DNA of 64,000 nucleotides from Nematostella vectensis. Its lineage: Eukaryota; Cnidaria; Anthozoa; Actiniaria; Edwardsiidae. The notes under the pieces were generated by a model. It was not told the origin of the DNA. It saw nothing but the letters and a program-made list of their open reading frames with translations, and made no database searches. Both the position numbers and the translations under genes were made by a program. Location of the stretch: the NCBI RefSeq assembly GCF_932526225.1, contig NC_064036.1, positions 5,773,519-5,837,518 of the forward strand, given 5' to 3'. Positions 22,901-36,100 of this stretch are shown in pieces (the stretch's first letter is position 1; every line of letters begins with the position of its first letter).

Positions 22901-25900
22901 TAGATCATTCACAGTATGCAAAGAAATAGAGACATGTACCAAGGCTAGGGTAAGCAACCTACATTGCCAATATCCTCAGGCTCTTCATCAGCAGTAAGCT
23001 CACGAACACTGAAGCTATTTACCCATGCACGTGATACATCTTTTCCAAAAAATACAACGTGGTAACTAATCTGAAGAAAAGCAAAAAACGTTCCTGAATT
23101 GGGATTGGTCCTTAATCTTGTATTCTGAAACAAACTCAATGGCAAAACTCAAATTCAAGGAGATCTATTTAACACAGAAATGCTTTTGAAACTGTGTGAT
23201 TTCAGAAAAGGATCCATAACCAGATAATGCACCACCCCACCGGAATTGGGAAAATTGGGTGGGGCATCCCAGTGAGATAAAAATGCTGTTTCCCCCATAC
23301 TTGCACTGTGCTTTGGTCTGTTCAAGGGTGTGCAAATTCCTGGGGCTGAGAGAGTTCGGGGCTCCATTGGGGGCTCCGTTTAATGAATTTATTAAACAAC
23401 AGCGAAATTGTTATATTGATACGTTTGATGTATAATGGATGCTCATGTTCTTTATTCAAAACTGAAGGATGGTTGGACTCGTAAAATTACTCCCCTTTTT
23501 CTGCATGTTGCAGTGGTTGAGGAGTATGTAATTACACAAGACTTATAAGAGTTGAATAAAATAAAGGAGTAAAACGCTTTATTTAATGTTTCTTAAAAGA
23601 GTCTTTGTCAGCTGGCATTTTGTCTTGATAGCAAAAATACCTAAAGTTGAGAAAGCTGACATTTTCATTTGTTGCTTTGGAAAACATTTTTGTGATACTG
23701 TCAATTGAGCTTATATCATTATTTCTAAATTTTATCACAAAGTTTGTCCTTTAATGTTGGTCTGAAAGTGCTCTTTAAGCCTACCGGTATCCTGTCATCT
23801 AAATCAGTTTCATAATAATAGCCATAGTCTGGATCATCTTCCATCATAGCAGGCCACCTGGATAACAAAATAAACTAAAGCATAAAGTAACTGGCCAAGT
23901 GAGAGGAGAAGAGGAGGGGGCTGGAGTGTAGTAACAACCCCTAAAAGTATAGATGATGTAAGGATAGAGGGGGCTCAGCCTTTAACTTAGGGTATAAAAT
24001 ATTGTAACTTGACAAGAAAAGTGTTCAGACAAGAGCTTAGGTTTTCATAATTGTAATAAAATAAGGAGAAAGAAAATCTCAGTGTAGGGTACAGCCTTCT
24101 CAAACCAAGCCAGCTGCCGGCTCAACAAGACGCCTCCTTTGGAAGTTTGACTGTCTCCATCAAGATGGAAAATATATTATTTTTGTTTTTACACACAATA
24201 CTCACAATAACCTGCTCCTAAAAATCATTTTTGGGATATCAATTTGGGCATACCTGCAATTTACTAATAACCCATTTTCTTTGTACACAATGTTTGACTT
24301 CCCTCATCAATAAATACTATTCTCATTTGCTGATGCTCACCCCCTGCAGCAGTGCTGAAAAACGCAAGACTAGTTCCAGTACCTTGCGGTTAAACCAGCC
24401 ATTTTATTTTGAATGGCGGCGTTTTACCGGCGAACTGTCACATTTTGGCGAATGCTAAGAAAACTAGATCAAACCTAAGGCTAAAATTTTCTTTATGACT
24501 CCCTCATTATCAAACAAATCTGTCATCTTTTGTACAGTATGATTTTAATGCTGTACAGTAAGTCAAAACAGCGACTGAAGTCAGCCTTTCGTACCTTTAC
24601 AAGAACGATTCAACACTTGAGATTTTGTTTGTTTTCGCCAGAACTCGCGCATGCGCATAATATACAGCACTGTCACCCCCTGCTATAATTAGATTATCTT
24701 ACTCACCAAGGATATCCTGCAAGCTTGGCCCACACAATTGCACCAGTAGGAAAGGGCGAGTAAATCACATCAAAGTCCTCATCCTGACTGTCAAAGTCTT
24801 CTTGTGATGCTGCACAGCTATTGTAGTGATCATCTAGAGTAAGAAATTATTATTTTTAGTTTAATGTGACCTTAAATGAAATTTATTTTTAGTTTAATGT
24901 GATCTTAAATGAAATTTATTTTTATTTTAATGTGACCTTAAATGAAATTTATTCTAAGAAGCAAGGTAAATACCCCTCTCAATTGCTAATGAATGCATTG
25001 AAAACAGCTTACCATTGTTCATATGGCACACCCATCTTTCTGGTATGGCAATGGGGTCAACTGCACCCTTCAGGAATCTCCACTTGCAGCATTCTGGTTT
25101 GCTACACTGAACCCATGAACCCAACTTGTTAACATTGCTACCAGCTTTTTTCTCATCCTAGAAAAATGTATCATACTCATAATTATCATAACTATTATCT
25201 CCATAAGCAGATATGCACCACTCCAACACCACAAAACCAAGCCTACCAATTGAGAGATGTAGGGCTGCAGCTAAACAAGGACATGAATTGATATATATTT
25301 ATATGTTCTCGTTGATGCTTAAGAAAATATTTTTACCTAAAATAAAACAATGTCAGGGCCGTAGCAGGGGGGGTGAGACACTAGGGGCATGTGCCCCCCA
25401 ATATTTTAAAAAATTATAAATAACCAGTAGGGGCACGGCTGTGTCCCCAATGATTTCGCAATGTCTTTGTATCGTGCCCCCCAATAACTCGAGACCTGCT
25501 ACGGCTCTGAAAGTGCACAAGATAAATGTTTCTTTATCAATTAAAAGAATTCAATGCAAAAGCGTTTGGTATTATAATCTTACCTCAGACGTGGGTAACT
25601 TTTTTTTTCTGATTTTTTTAGGTGATGCATTCTTTCTTCTTCTTTGCTTTCCTTTGATTGTTGAACTGTCTTGGCTTGAGGTCTGAGAATCACTCATTTC
25701 CTGGTGGAGGAAGCTAGTAAGAATATTATTCCTTTTCCTCCAATTCCAAATCTTCAATATAATAAGTGTACATTGGAACTCGAACCCTAAAGTTGGGAGG
25801 TAACAAAGTTCGAGCTAATCGAGTAGAAATGACTAAGCTCGAATGGTCTAAATTCGCGTTGGATACACTGTATTAAAAACTAACCTTCAATTAAACTACT

Positions 25901-26641
25901 TACGAAGTCTTTTGTCTGCGATGAATTATCTAGAATAATGTTAGGAACGCACTGTGTCTCCTCACCGTCCGGAAAAATCTCTGAAAAGAATAAAACACAC
26001 ATTTTACCACAAACCTTCAAGACCTTTGAAAAATATTTTTGTTAAGCAGACAGACTTGCCTTGATAGTGAGTGTTTGGTTCTTGTTCAGTATTTTCTTCT
26101 GATATATCTGCTTGCGTTTCGTCTGGATAAAGTTCAAATGTATCGCTTGCTTCTAAACACTGGTCTTCAAATAAGTCTTCTTTCTGAGTTTCCTTTAACA
26201 AAAACGTTTAGCTTTTCAGTTTTTGCTTTATTGATTGTTACAGAACCATGGATAAACTACAAACCAGTTTTTCTCTTTTGCGTTTTCTCTTTGTTTTATT
26301 TGGATGTTTTTCTTTGCTGTTTTTCTTGAGGCCTGCCAAATCTTAAAATGTACAAGTCAACACATAAAGAAAAAAATATTTTTATCTACGCTAGCAACAA
26401 ACCACATTTAGTATACACTTTATGATATGATATCGTCGTCAAACCATCAAGTGCAAACAAAGGACACTTATTAAAAACTGGAGTCGCTGCCTCACTATTT
26501 AACATGTAAGTATAAAGTAAAATTCACACACCTTTTATTCACAATAGTTTGTTAAATTTCTAAAGTTGCCCTACCTTTTAAAACATGAAACAGGTTAGCT
26601 TTTGGTGCTTCTGTAGTATCATCAGAGAAACTGGACGCCAT
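19999..26641 (-). CDS. ZCWPW1: ZCWPW1-like histone reader (CW zinc finger + PWWP)
   Basis: Minus-strand exons: 26575-26641 (ATG), 26060-26192, 25904-25980, 25584-25700, 25013-25157, 24707-24833, 23785-23857, 22963-23070, 22500-22583, 22281-22416, 21465-21755, 20525-21361 and 19999-20138 (stop). Exons 2 to 13 sum to 756 codons including the stop. The N-terminus is acidic. Exon 5 carries the CW finger (WVQCSKPECCKWR ... RWVCHMN). Exons 6-8 carry the PWWP domain (GAIVWAKLAGYPWWPAMM ... YHVVFFG ... AWV). The remaining half is lysine/serine-rich, with an acidic EFEDSP-like end. Vertebrate ZCWPW1 reads H3K4me3 plus H3K36me3 and acts in meiotic break repair with PRDM9; a chromatin-reader role is inferred. 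The first exon ends in phase 1 but exon 2 reads in phase 0, so a small exon is missing or the start is wrong. ZCWPW2 shares the same domains. Confidence 0.85.
22669..22811. mobile_element. MITE in a ZCWPW1 intron
   Basis: The left arm TTTCCCAAATCTTTCCACAA then CTCTTAGCGACGCGCGTGAA is the imperfect inverse of the right arm ending TTGTGGGAAGATGTGGGAAA. Arms are about 45 bp around a short AT-rich centre. Non-coding. Confidence 0.7.
24850..24955 (+). repeat. About 33-bp tandem repeat, three copies
   Basis: Three copies of a unit with TTTAATGTGACCTTAAATGA followed by AATTTATTTTTAG in a ZCWPW1 intron. Confidence 0.75.
25354..25509. mobile_element. 156-bp hAT-like MITE
   Basis: Tips CAGGGCCGTAGCAGG and CCTGCTACGGCTCTG form 15-bp terminal inverted repeats of the CAGGGNCGTAGC type seen at ends of many hAT non-autonomous elements. 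The interior is G/C-run-rich with a repeated GTGCCCCCCAATA. No clear 8-bp target duplication. Confidence 0.65.
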
Positions 26642-27977
26642 GTTGGGAACACATTGGTCCGAGTTTGCTATTTTCCCGCCATTCGCACTTAAACTCGCGC
26701 GCGCACCCACGTGACGGTGAGCCAATCATGTTCAACTGATTATTTGGCGGGAAATGGGAATTTTTTCAAAAAAAGCAAGAATAAAGTTCAAGAGTTAACG
26801 TTTACGTCAGATAATCAGTACTAAGCTCCCGCCGAGAGAGCTACTAGCATCACACGGTCCAGGCCTCACTATCCCGCACTAGCTAGCTAGCTTAACAATT
26901 CCCACACAGCTCTATACAATATTTTTTTATTAATTGAGTATGAGTTCTACAAAAATTAAGAAGTCTCATTAGCTGGGTATAAAACGCTATCTTTAGTTTT
27001 TGTAAACCCGGGGCTTCATCCTGCAGATTGCCTAATCTGCACTAGGCGTGTTCACAAATGGGGTTTGCACGACGTTAATAAAAAACGGATATTCACTATC
27101 CGTAGCTATTGCTACAATTCACTGACCAGTCACGTCAAAATGACAGTCAGTCAAAAATAATTACAATCACTACTTAATGCCCAGATAAGACAATAACACC
27201 CAATAATAACATAATTGCGTCATTTCCTACACGCTATCTTGCGTCACGTTTTGAGTAACGTATCTAATCAATTTGCTATACGCCCTTACCTAAATTAACT
27301 ATTTTTTATGTATTCGAAAATAAAATATCACCTTCCTTTTATACCACCAGGAGTGAATACTCTACCTGAAATGGACTCTAAGACTGTGAGCTCCAAGAAC
27401 TACCCTTTTTTCTTTAGTTATTTGTTTGTTTTTTTAAACTTTTTAAAACATATTTTTGATGGTTTTGCGGTTTTCACACCCCCCATGTCCGACCGAGGTC
27501 ATTTTGTCCTTTTTTCGTTCTCTTTTTGTTTCAATCTTTCTTTTTTTATATATAAATTTTCTAAACGTTTTTCTCTGACCTAGATTTTTCAAGATCAGGT
27601 TGAATAGGTTCTTATAAGTGGAGGATGTGTATTGGAGGCATACATCCAAATGTATATTGTGGTCAATAAAAGCCGCGTTCCCACTTATCCCCGCTCTTAG
27701 CCTATGTGCCTTTTTGTTCCAGTTTTTTTTTGTAAGGAAAACTAATCCTCTTTATTTTAAAGCATGCTAAATTATTTCCTAACCGAAGCGAGAAAATAGC
27801 TCTGAACCAGAGCCTTGGTATTTCTTTGTTTCATTTTTTTTTTTTTTTACATTCCCATTGTCATGCGCTTGATAGAATGAATAATTAGAGTTTAAACCCT
27901 TAGGACCGGAAAAAAATATCTAAGTAGATGTGCAATTGAGGTTGTTTTCTTTTAAAGGAATAAGTAACATACCGGAG
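26642..27977. other. Intergenic: ZCWPW1 upstream and PARP12-like 3' flank
   Basis: A GC-richer promoter-like stretch (about 26640-26720) lies just upstream of the ZCWPW1 start. A reverse-strand AATAAA candidate at 27751-27756 could serve the PARP12-like gene. The rest is AT-rich with no coding signal. Confidence 0.45.
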
Positions 27978-30900
27978 CTACAGGTATGAAATGAGGAACT
28001 CTGGGTAGACTTGGCTGTTGTCAAAAACTACAAAAATGCCTGGGTTTTGCTCGTCGTTTACGCATGAGTCGTATAATTCGCCATGAGGTTTGGCCGGATC
28101 TTTGGCTGGAGGGCGGGTATAGCTTGAGCTTCCAACAGTGTATGATCCAACAAGGACTTTTGCCACAAACATCTGTTGAGATGCTCTATTGCTATAAAGG
28201 GAATTACTACTGCTGTAGCGATGTGAGTAAGCCGCAGTAGAGGCGAAGTAGCTTCCTTTACCATACGCAGTGCCATGTTTGCCACAAAGGCGCCAGTCGA
28301 AGCCCTGCTGGCATATGGCAGTCACAATATCACTTGCTGTGCCATGGAACAAGGAGCGTTCTTCTGGAATGCATTTTGACTTCTTCTCCATGCGTTCTTT
28401 TTTTCTAGAGGAACAGAGAATATGCCATTGTTCAAATGCATTTCGACTGATTTGGGGGTTACACATAAACAACCACTTTGGTATGTGGGATAAACCTGAA
28501 CAAATTACATTACCACGAATAGGTATTGAATTGAGAAAAAAATGTTGAGAAAAACGTGTGCTGGGCTTTGGAAAGGTGGAGGAGGAGTCAACTACTGTAA
28601 ATATAACATAGTTGAAAAGACAGAAGATGAAGGTTTGGTGATATTGCAACTTCTACATGATTGTGTTTGTCTACAAACCAAAACTCTGGGCCATATTACA
28701 ATATAATTATGTACTATACCAATAAAGTTTCAGTAAATTGTTGAATTTGTTTTCATTCTGTGTCCCTTACATTTCAACTATAACGATTACTAAATGCAGG
28801 TAGAGGGGGGAGTCAAACGAGGGGGAGGAAGTAATGAATAAATGAAATAGTTCTTACTGAGCAAACTGCATCCACAAATCCGGGTTCTGGATTCTCTCTA
28901 TCTTGACAATTCTCCTACTGGTGTCCAAGCTGCTTAAAAATTGTGCCTCAATCTTCTTGTATTCTGGAGAGGTTGATGAAAGTTGTACACAGATGAAGTC
29001 CTTATCATCTGGTATGGGGTCCCAGTGCTTTGGTAGGACAGTGGAACTAGGTCCCCCAGATGAAGATTCAGAGGCAGCAGCAGCAGCAGCAGCAGCAGCT
29101 TTGCGTCTAAAGAAATTAAAAAAAAAAACACTTTAACAGGCACGATACTACGGTTGGGGATGTACATCCCTTCTTGGCTGACAAAAAGTGGGTCATTTCT
29201 TATTGAAGGATTGTCAGATACTATTTCTGAAGCAAGATGTGCATTCTCACTAGTTTACATGTTGATGATAATCTAAACAATCAATGAAATCCCTGTCATT
29301 GAGCTACACATTTTGGGTCAATTCTCTCACAGCTGGCCTTTTTTAAAGCAACCTGCTACTTCAAAACATTTTGATCGTGCTGACTATCCTTCTCCATATA
29401 ATACCTATGGCTTTGCACCTCTCATGAGTAAATCCTAGCAAGTGTTAAGCCTTGTTGAATGCTAATATCAGCCAGCATTGCACAGCATGGTAAAGTCTTG
29501 TTTGTCTCACAACAGCACCCTCTTAACACTGTGTACTGCCGTTTGCAAGGTACAGTATAGCCCTAAAACTATGCAATAAAATTGCAATAAAATACTTTTA
29601 AGTCAGTGACTCTGATGACACTAAAAACACTGCATATAAATGTACCTTTTAGCAATTTCCTTCATGTCATTCTCTGCAACAAATTCTGGTATACGTCTAA
29701 CTGGTCTCTTATTTCCTGTTGTGTTGTTCTTTTGATACAATTTATCAAAGTGCAAAGTATATTTGAACATTCCAGCACTAAAGTCATGGGTACCTTCACC
29801 TAGCGAGCAAAGCAAAATAGGGAGTTATTTTTGTTATAACTTCTAACATTCATTAATATAATTAGGCATGTGTACTGAAGTGGTATAAGAAGAAACCAAG
29901 GTTAATAAGAAAAGCATGGATTAAATATACAATTTAGTTGGGTTAGACTTTACCCTGTTGGAGATCAGAAAAAAGTTCTTATCTTCTTGTATGCCGGTAC
30001 GCATGTGCATTACTTCATGCTTCATGGAAAAAACATTATATAAAAGCATGCATAATAAATAATAAAAACGGTAACACAAACAAAAACACATCACAAATTC
30101 AGATGAAATATATACAACTGGTGCCTCCCCTGATTAAGGCCCATATTTAAAGTATCTGATCCTTTGAATTTCATCTGTAATGGAACAGTTGTTCTGAAGG
30201 TGGTTTTATGAATATAATAACCAATTGGATATACTGGATAGATCTTTTCCTAAAATAAAATACTGTGCATACTTGAGAAAATGACCAAGCGACGCTCCTG
30301 GTTTAGTCACAAGGATTTAAGAGCTTTGCATAATTTTTAGATTAACAAAAACACCAACTTCACTTTGTAATAAATATAAAGGTGGAATATCACTGTTCCT
30401 TTTTGTTTAGCTAGAAAATTAAAACTCTCTTCTCCTAAAGTAGCACAAACCAACCTGCCAGAAAACCCTTCTCTAGAGCCTTGCTGCATGTGGTGCTGGG
30501 TGCCTTGCCATTTTCTGGACTGTCATATGACTGCCATTTGCCATTCTCATCCATCCAGTACCACACCCATCGAGTGCTGTACACATGTCCTGGAGGAGCC
30601 TCAACTGATGATGCAGTGGAAAGACGTCGCAGCTCTAACTTAGGTACATCTGTAATAAACAGTGGTGGTGGTTAAACTTCTTTGAGCCACAAACTAGCAA
30701 GCTAGTACAAACTAGGGAGGCACAGTTCACAAAAAGTAATCTTTGGAAATTTTGTCTAGTGCCAAGTGACACAAAACCATTCATGTTTAGTTCATATGTA
30801 GCGCTCACCTGCATTAGGGGATTGTCACAAGATTTTGGACCTCATCACAAGCCTATTTTTTGTGAGAATTTTCTGTTCATACATTCTCTGTATTCATCCA

Positions 30901-32309
30901 CTTTGGCTTCTCTTGTTTTTTTTTGTGTTTTTTGTTTTTACTGTATTTCACCTGAATTCACAATATTTCTGTCCAAGTTTGGTTGACAGCTTTTTAAGTT
31001 TGAGATTACATGGTGCTTTAGCCTCTTTATCTTGCTAAGAACTATATGAAATTTACGGTTATATTTTTTACTATGGCTTTACTACAATGCCTCTCATTTG
31101 TCAATTTTCTTTCGATCAGATGAAATAGCAGAAAAATGTGAGCAAATAGCAATCTACAAGAAAAAACTTACATGGGCCTGGATGCCTAGGAACAGCCGTC
31201 ATGTCTTTGTAGACAATGGAGTACATTTCACCATCAATGCTAATTGGATACTGCTCTCCTTCAGACAATTGACAATATGACCTCTCAACCATCACATTCA
31301 TATCAGAAGGCAGACTTTCCCATGATCCCCCTGTACCCCTCCATTGCCAAAGGTAGGGAAGTTTTGTATGGTGATTCATGCAGTTGTTGCCATAGTTACA
31401 GCAACCTCTTAAGTAAAAGCCACATATCTCTGCATCTTCCTTGTTTTTGATGCAAGGTGCCGCAGAGGAGCTATTGCTGGTAGCAGCACCATTTGGTGAT
31501 TTAGGGATTGGAGCGACCCCATTAGCTCTTGACTTTCTTGGTGTTGAGGCAGTAGTATCACTAGTGTCTGAGCTTGAGCTTGTCGAGCGTTTTCTCTCAC
31601 GGCCACTCAAAATATGAAGAATCATTGGTAAATCAAATCTTTCCAGCTGATGATTTGATAATACTTCAAGATTGTGCTGCTCTTTGAAGTGATGCACCCT
31701 TTTGCAAGTGTCTCCAAACTTGCACTTCCCGTCAACAAAATGCTGGCAGACATGTAGGAAAGGACATTTGTCCTTTTTACTGCAGCCTAAAGCGTTATTA
31801 TAGAACTTGCAGATGTCTGGAATAGGATTGTTGGCTGCCGCTCTTTCACTTTCTGTGTCATCAACTGCTTTCTGCATCAGTTTTATAAGAGTCTCATTGT
31901 CATAACCTTCAATACTAACAGGAAAAAAGTTCTGTAGACTTGAACTTTGTATCTTATGGGAAAGACGGCATTTTTGCCCATGAGCACATTTCCCCTTGAT
32001 ATAATATGGACAAACATGCAACATTCCACAATTTAGATCCTTACAACCTTGTCGCTCTTTTGCCTTGGGACAGAATTTCAGAGACAAGCAAACTTCTATT
32101 AAAACTCTTCCTTGGTCTTGGGTAGTTACCTTAAAAAGGTCTCCTTGATTTCGTACAAATTTCAAAGCGCCAATCTGCTTTAAATATTGCCGGGTTTGTG
32201 GTCTAAGCCTTGATACTGCAAACCCCAACTCAATCTCGCCACCATTTTTGCAGATCACAGAAAATAGCTCAAGGGCTTTTTTTCCGTATGTTCTAGGCCT
32301 TCTATCCAT
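27978..32309 (-). CDS. PARP12: PARP12-like CCCH/WWE mono-ADP-ribosyltransferase
   Basis: Minus-strand exons: 31172-32309, 30455-30649, 29646-29799, 28858-29106 and 27978-28404; they sum to 721 codons with consistent phases (720 aa; human PARP12 is about 700). Order: N-terminal winged-helix-like segment, five CCCH zinc fingers (from about residue 80 to 320, e.g. CQHFVDGKCKFGDTCKRVH), a first WWE domain (LWQWRG...W), a second WWE domain split over exons 2 and 3 (WVWYWMDENG ... KRPVRR), then the PARP catalytic domain. Catalytic triad positions are His599 (LFHGT), Tyr631 (GKGSYFAS) and Ile702 (PGIFVVF), the H-Y-I form of mono-ADP-ribosyltransferases. Vertebrate relatives bind viral or stress RNA and restrict virus growth; that role is inferred. 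An eight-alanine run sits before the catalytic domain. ZC3HAV1 or PARP11 orthology is less likely given five fingers and an intact triad. Confidence 0.9.
29079..29099 (-). repeat. (CAG/GCT)n encoding poly-alanine in the PARP12-like gene
   Basis: Seven pure trinucleotides in the linker between the WWE and catalytic domains; read as GCT on the coding strand. Likely length-polymorphic. Confidence 0.8.
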
Positions 32310-32558
32310 AACTTCGAGCAGATTTTGGCTTCGTTAAAGCGATAAACCTCCACAGGGTCGCAAGGGTTCTTTTTGAACTGACGTTGGCTGCTCTGAGGGA
32401 ATTTTCCCCGATTCCGAGAAATACGCCAGGGTATGAGTTGAGTGTACTTCCTGTTATAGAACTTAGCACAAACCTGATTGGTAAACGAACTTAAACAAAA
32501 TCCGCTGTATACCCCCCCCTCCCCCACAACGGTGGAAAAACCAGTTATTATGACTGCC
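32310..32558. other. 5' flank of the PARP12-like gene
   Basis: No coding signal; includes a C-run at about 32511-32525. Likely promoter/5' UTR region by position only. Confidence 0.4.
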
Positions 32559-32604
32559 GGGTAGGTACTTCACATATGATCGGTGAAGTGTGTTCAGATC
32601 GGTA
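32559..32604 (+). repeat. Left copy of the 45-bp bracketing inverted repeat
   Basis: GGTAGGTACTTCACATATGA then TCGGTGAAGTGTGTTCAGAT and CGGTA. It contains its own hairpin, ACTTCAC-N9-GTGAAGT. It differs from the right copy by one inserted base. Confidence 0.85.
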
Positions 32605-32639
32605 AAGTGTGTCCATACAATATTTGAACCTCAGGTACC

Positions 32640-33104
32640 ATCCTTAGGTGTCCTTGACTGTCCTTAGGTGTACCTAGCCGTCCTTAGGTGTCATTGGCCG
32701 TCCTATGGTGTCCTTGGCTGTCCTTGAGTGTCCTTGGCTGTCCTTAGGTGTCCTTGGCTGTCCTTAGGTGTCCTTGGTCGTCCTTAGGTGTACCTAGCCG
32801 TCCTTAGGTGTACCTAGCCGTCCTTAGGCGTACCTGGCCGTCCTTAGGTGGACCTAGCCGTCCTTAGGTGTATCTGGCCGTCCTTAAGTGTCCTTGGCCA
32901 TCCTTAGGTGTACCTGGCCGTCCTTAGGTGTCCTTGGCCGTCCTTAGGTGTACCTGGCCGTCCTTAGGTGTCCTTGGCCGTCCTTAGGTATACCTTGCCG
33001 TCCTTAGGTGTACCTAGCCGTCCTTAGGTGTACCTTGCCGTCTTTAGGTGTCCTTGGCCGTCCTTGGGTGGCCTTGGCCGTCCTTAGGTGTCCTTGGCCG
33101 TCCT
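32640..33104 (+). repeat. 20-bp minisatellite, left arm part 1
   Basis: About 23 copies of CCGTCCTTAGGTGTCCTTGG with variants (GTACCTAGCC, GTACCTTGCC). It is interrupted by the LINE at 33105 in the middle of a unit and resumes at 36706. Confidence 0.95.
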
Positions 33105-36100
33105 ACAACAATATAACAACAACAACAACAACAACAATATAACTTTATTTATACCACACACAGAAATTACAGTAAGAAAATAAATAATAATTACAGATTT
33201 TGGGTATTGGCTGCCTAGAAGTAACTAAAAAGCTAATCTGGCTAGGCAGCACAAAATAGTTCAATTAAATGGAGCGTATAGCAAGGACGTACAAGGCACG
33301 AATACAAAATACATGAAAGCAGCAGCAAAATAAAATGCAATAAAACAAAAAAACTAGATAGAGGCTAATAATTTTCAAGGATTGAGGTCTTTATTGCAGC
33401 CTTGAAGCTAGGCAAACGCATGGTTTTGGTAGGTTCTTTGATGTTATTCCAAATTGAGGCACCTTTAAAACGAATATTAAACTTTCCATAATTAGTTCGA
33501 GGTAAAGGGAGGCAGTACGATGATTTAGAAGCCAGTCTTGTATTATATTTGTGCCTTGAAGCAACCGTAGTAAAAAAAGAATCAAAAGGAGTTGGAAGTA
33601 GATTCAAATTAAATTTGTACATAAATATTGTGTTTAAGTAATAGATTAGATCAGGAGATTTCAAGATATTTAGTTTTCTAAAGATAGGAGAAGTATGTTC
33701 AATGTAAGATGAGAAAGTTATGATTCTAACAGCTTTCTTCTGTAAAATAAAAAGAGGCTTGATTGTTGATTCATATGTGTTGCCCCAAATAATAGCACCA
33801 TAAGTAAGAAATGGATAAATTAGAGAATAATATAGCTGCGTGAGAATTGTTGGTGATACATAGTAACGCAGCTTTGCTATTATTCCGACACCTCTGGAGA
33901 TTTTCTTACTTAACTGGTTAATGTGCTCCTTCCAGTTAAGAAAGGAGTCAATAACTACACCAAGATATTTGATATTATTTTTTTGTTTAATGGTATTATT
34001 ATTGATTGATAAAGAAATAGAACTAGCCAGCCTCTTTTGTGCTGGTCGAAAAATGACAAAATTAGTTTTACTGATGTTCAAAGCCAATTTATTTGCACAA
34101 AGCCAACGATTTATATTATACAGATCTGTGTTTACTTTGGTCTCTAAGGATGTCAATGAAGAATCGGCACAAAATAAATTGGCATCATCAGCAAATAAAT
34201 GAAAGTCAAATAAGTTGGAGCAGTTATTAAAATCATTAATGTACAGAAGAAAGAGAAGTGGACCAAGTACTGAACCTTGAGGCACTCCACATGTTATTGG
34301 TAGTGGTGCAGATGACACATTACCAATAGAAACAAACTGTTGCCTGTTTGATAAGTAGGAAACAAACCATTCATAAGCTATGCCACGGATGCCGTATGAA
34401 TAAAGTTTTGCTAATAATATTTTATGATCAACAGTATCAAAAGCTTTGCTAAAATCAAGAAATATGCCACAAGAGTATTGACCACCCTCAATTGATCTTT
34501 GGATTTTATCGGTAATAAGCAGAAGAGCATGTTCTGTAGAATGATTGGCTCGAAAGCCAAATTGATTTTTGTACAAAATATCGTATTTGTCTAGAAATTT
34601 TATCACTCTGTTATACATTAACCTTTCAAGTAACTGATTAAAAATAGATAATAATGATATTGGTCTAAAATTAGAAGTGTCAAAATGAGAGCCTGATTTG
34701 TAAATAGGTATGACACGTGCAATTTTGAAGGCATCAGGTACAATGCCAGAAGAAAAGGAGAGATTGTATAATATCTCCAGAGGCCTTGAAATAATAGAGC
34801 TTAGTATTTTAAGAACTGTAATTGGAATGCTATAAGAACCACAAGCTTTACCTGATTTAATTCCTAAGATTATACTTCTAATTTCCTCTGTAGATGTGGG
34901 AGCTAGAAGAAAGCTGTTAGAATTAGCTGTTGGAAGAAATTCTGAAAATAAAGTGTTTACTTTTGGAATATTGTTGCTGATATTTCTGCCAACATTAGCA
35001 AAGAAGTAATTGAACTCATTTGCTATCTCATTTACATTGGTTAAAACCTTATTAGAAAATACAATTTTTGAAGGTGTGAAATGAGCCTTAGGCTTTAGCA
35101 CGACAATTTCTTTTATCCCTTTCCAGATATTTTTTATGTTAGATTTGTTAAAATTAAAGTACTTTTCATAGTATTTTCTCTTACTTATTGCTATTAAATG
35201 GTTCAATTTATTTCTATAGATTTTGTATTTTTCAAAATGATATTGATTTCTAGATTTAATAAACTTCCTATAGAGCCTGTTCTTATAATTAATCGAAGTT
35301 CTGATGCCCTTGGATATCCAAGGTTTTGCTTTGAATTTAATTTCTTTTCTAGAAAGTTTTTTCATTGGAACATGGGAATTAATTATTTCATTAGACTTAG
35401 CAAGAAAACAGGAAAAAATATCGTTAACATTATCCATACCATAAAACTGTAAAGACCAATCAATTTGGCTAAAATCATTAATTAAAGCTTCCTGATCCAA
35501 CCTAGAATAGTCCCTTTGGTAGAAGTCATTTTTTGAGACATTGATATTAATTGAATCTATTGTCAGAAAATTGGGAAGATGATCTGTTAAGGGATAAACA
35601 ATATTGCCACTACAAGTTTTATGTTCGAGCGAGTTAAAAAATATATTGTCTATGAGCGTGGCCGAATGATCAGTTATTCTAGTAGGTTGCAAGATATGTG
35701 GCTGAAAAGAATATGAAAATAAAGTATTAAGAAATTCCCCTGTTTGTTGGTGGGAGTCTGAATTTAATAAATTCAAATTTATGTCACCTGAAAAAAGGCA
35801 GAGCTTTCCCTCCTTACTGATTTTGTCCATGGTTTTATAGGAATGTTCTAAAAAGGGGTCAAGAGAACTATTTGGATGGCGGTAAATAACTCCACATAAT
35901 ATGTTTTTGCTACCCTTATTATTTTGTATTTCAACCCATAAAGATTCTTGTTGATCATTTGAAATGGATAAGTCCTCCCTCAAAATGAAATTAAAAGAAT
36001 CAGCTATAAATAAACCTACTCCCCCAACTGAAAATTTAGTCGGTTTCGATATATAAGTAAAACCTGGGAGAGAACAATTAGCAATATGCTCTCTACAGTC

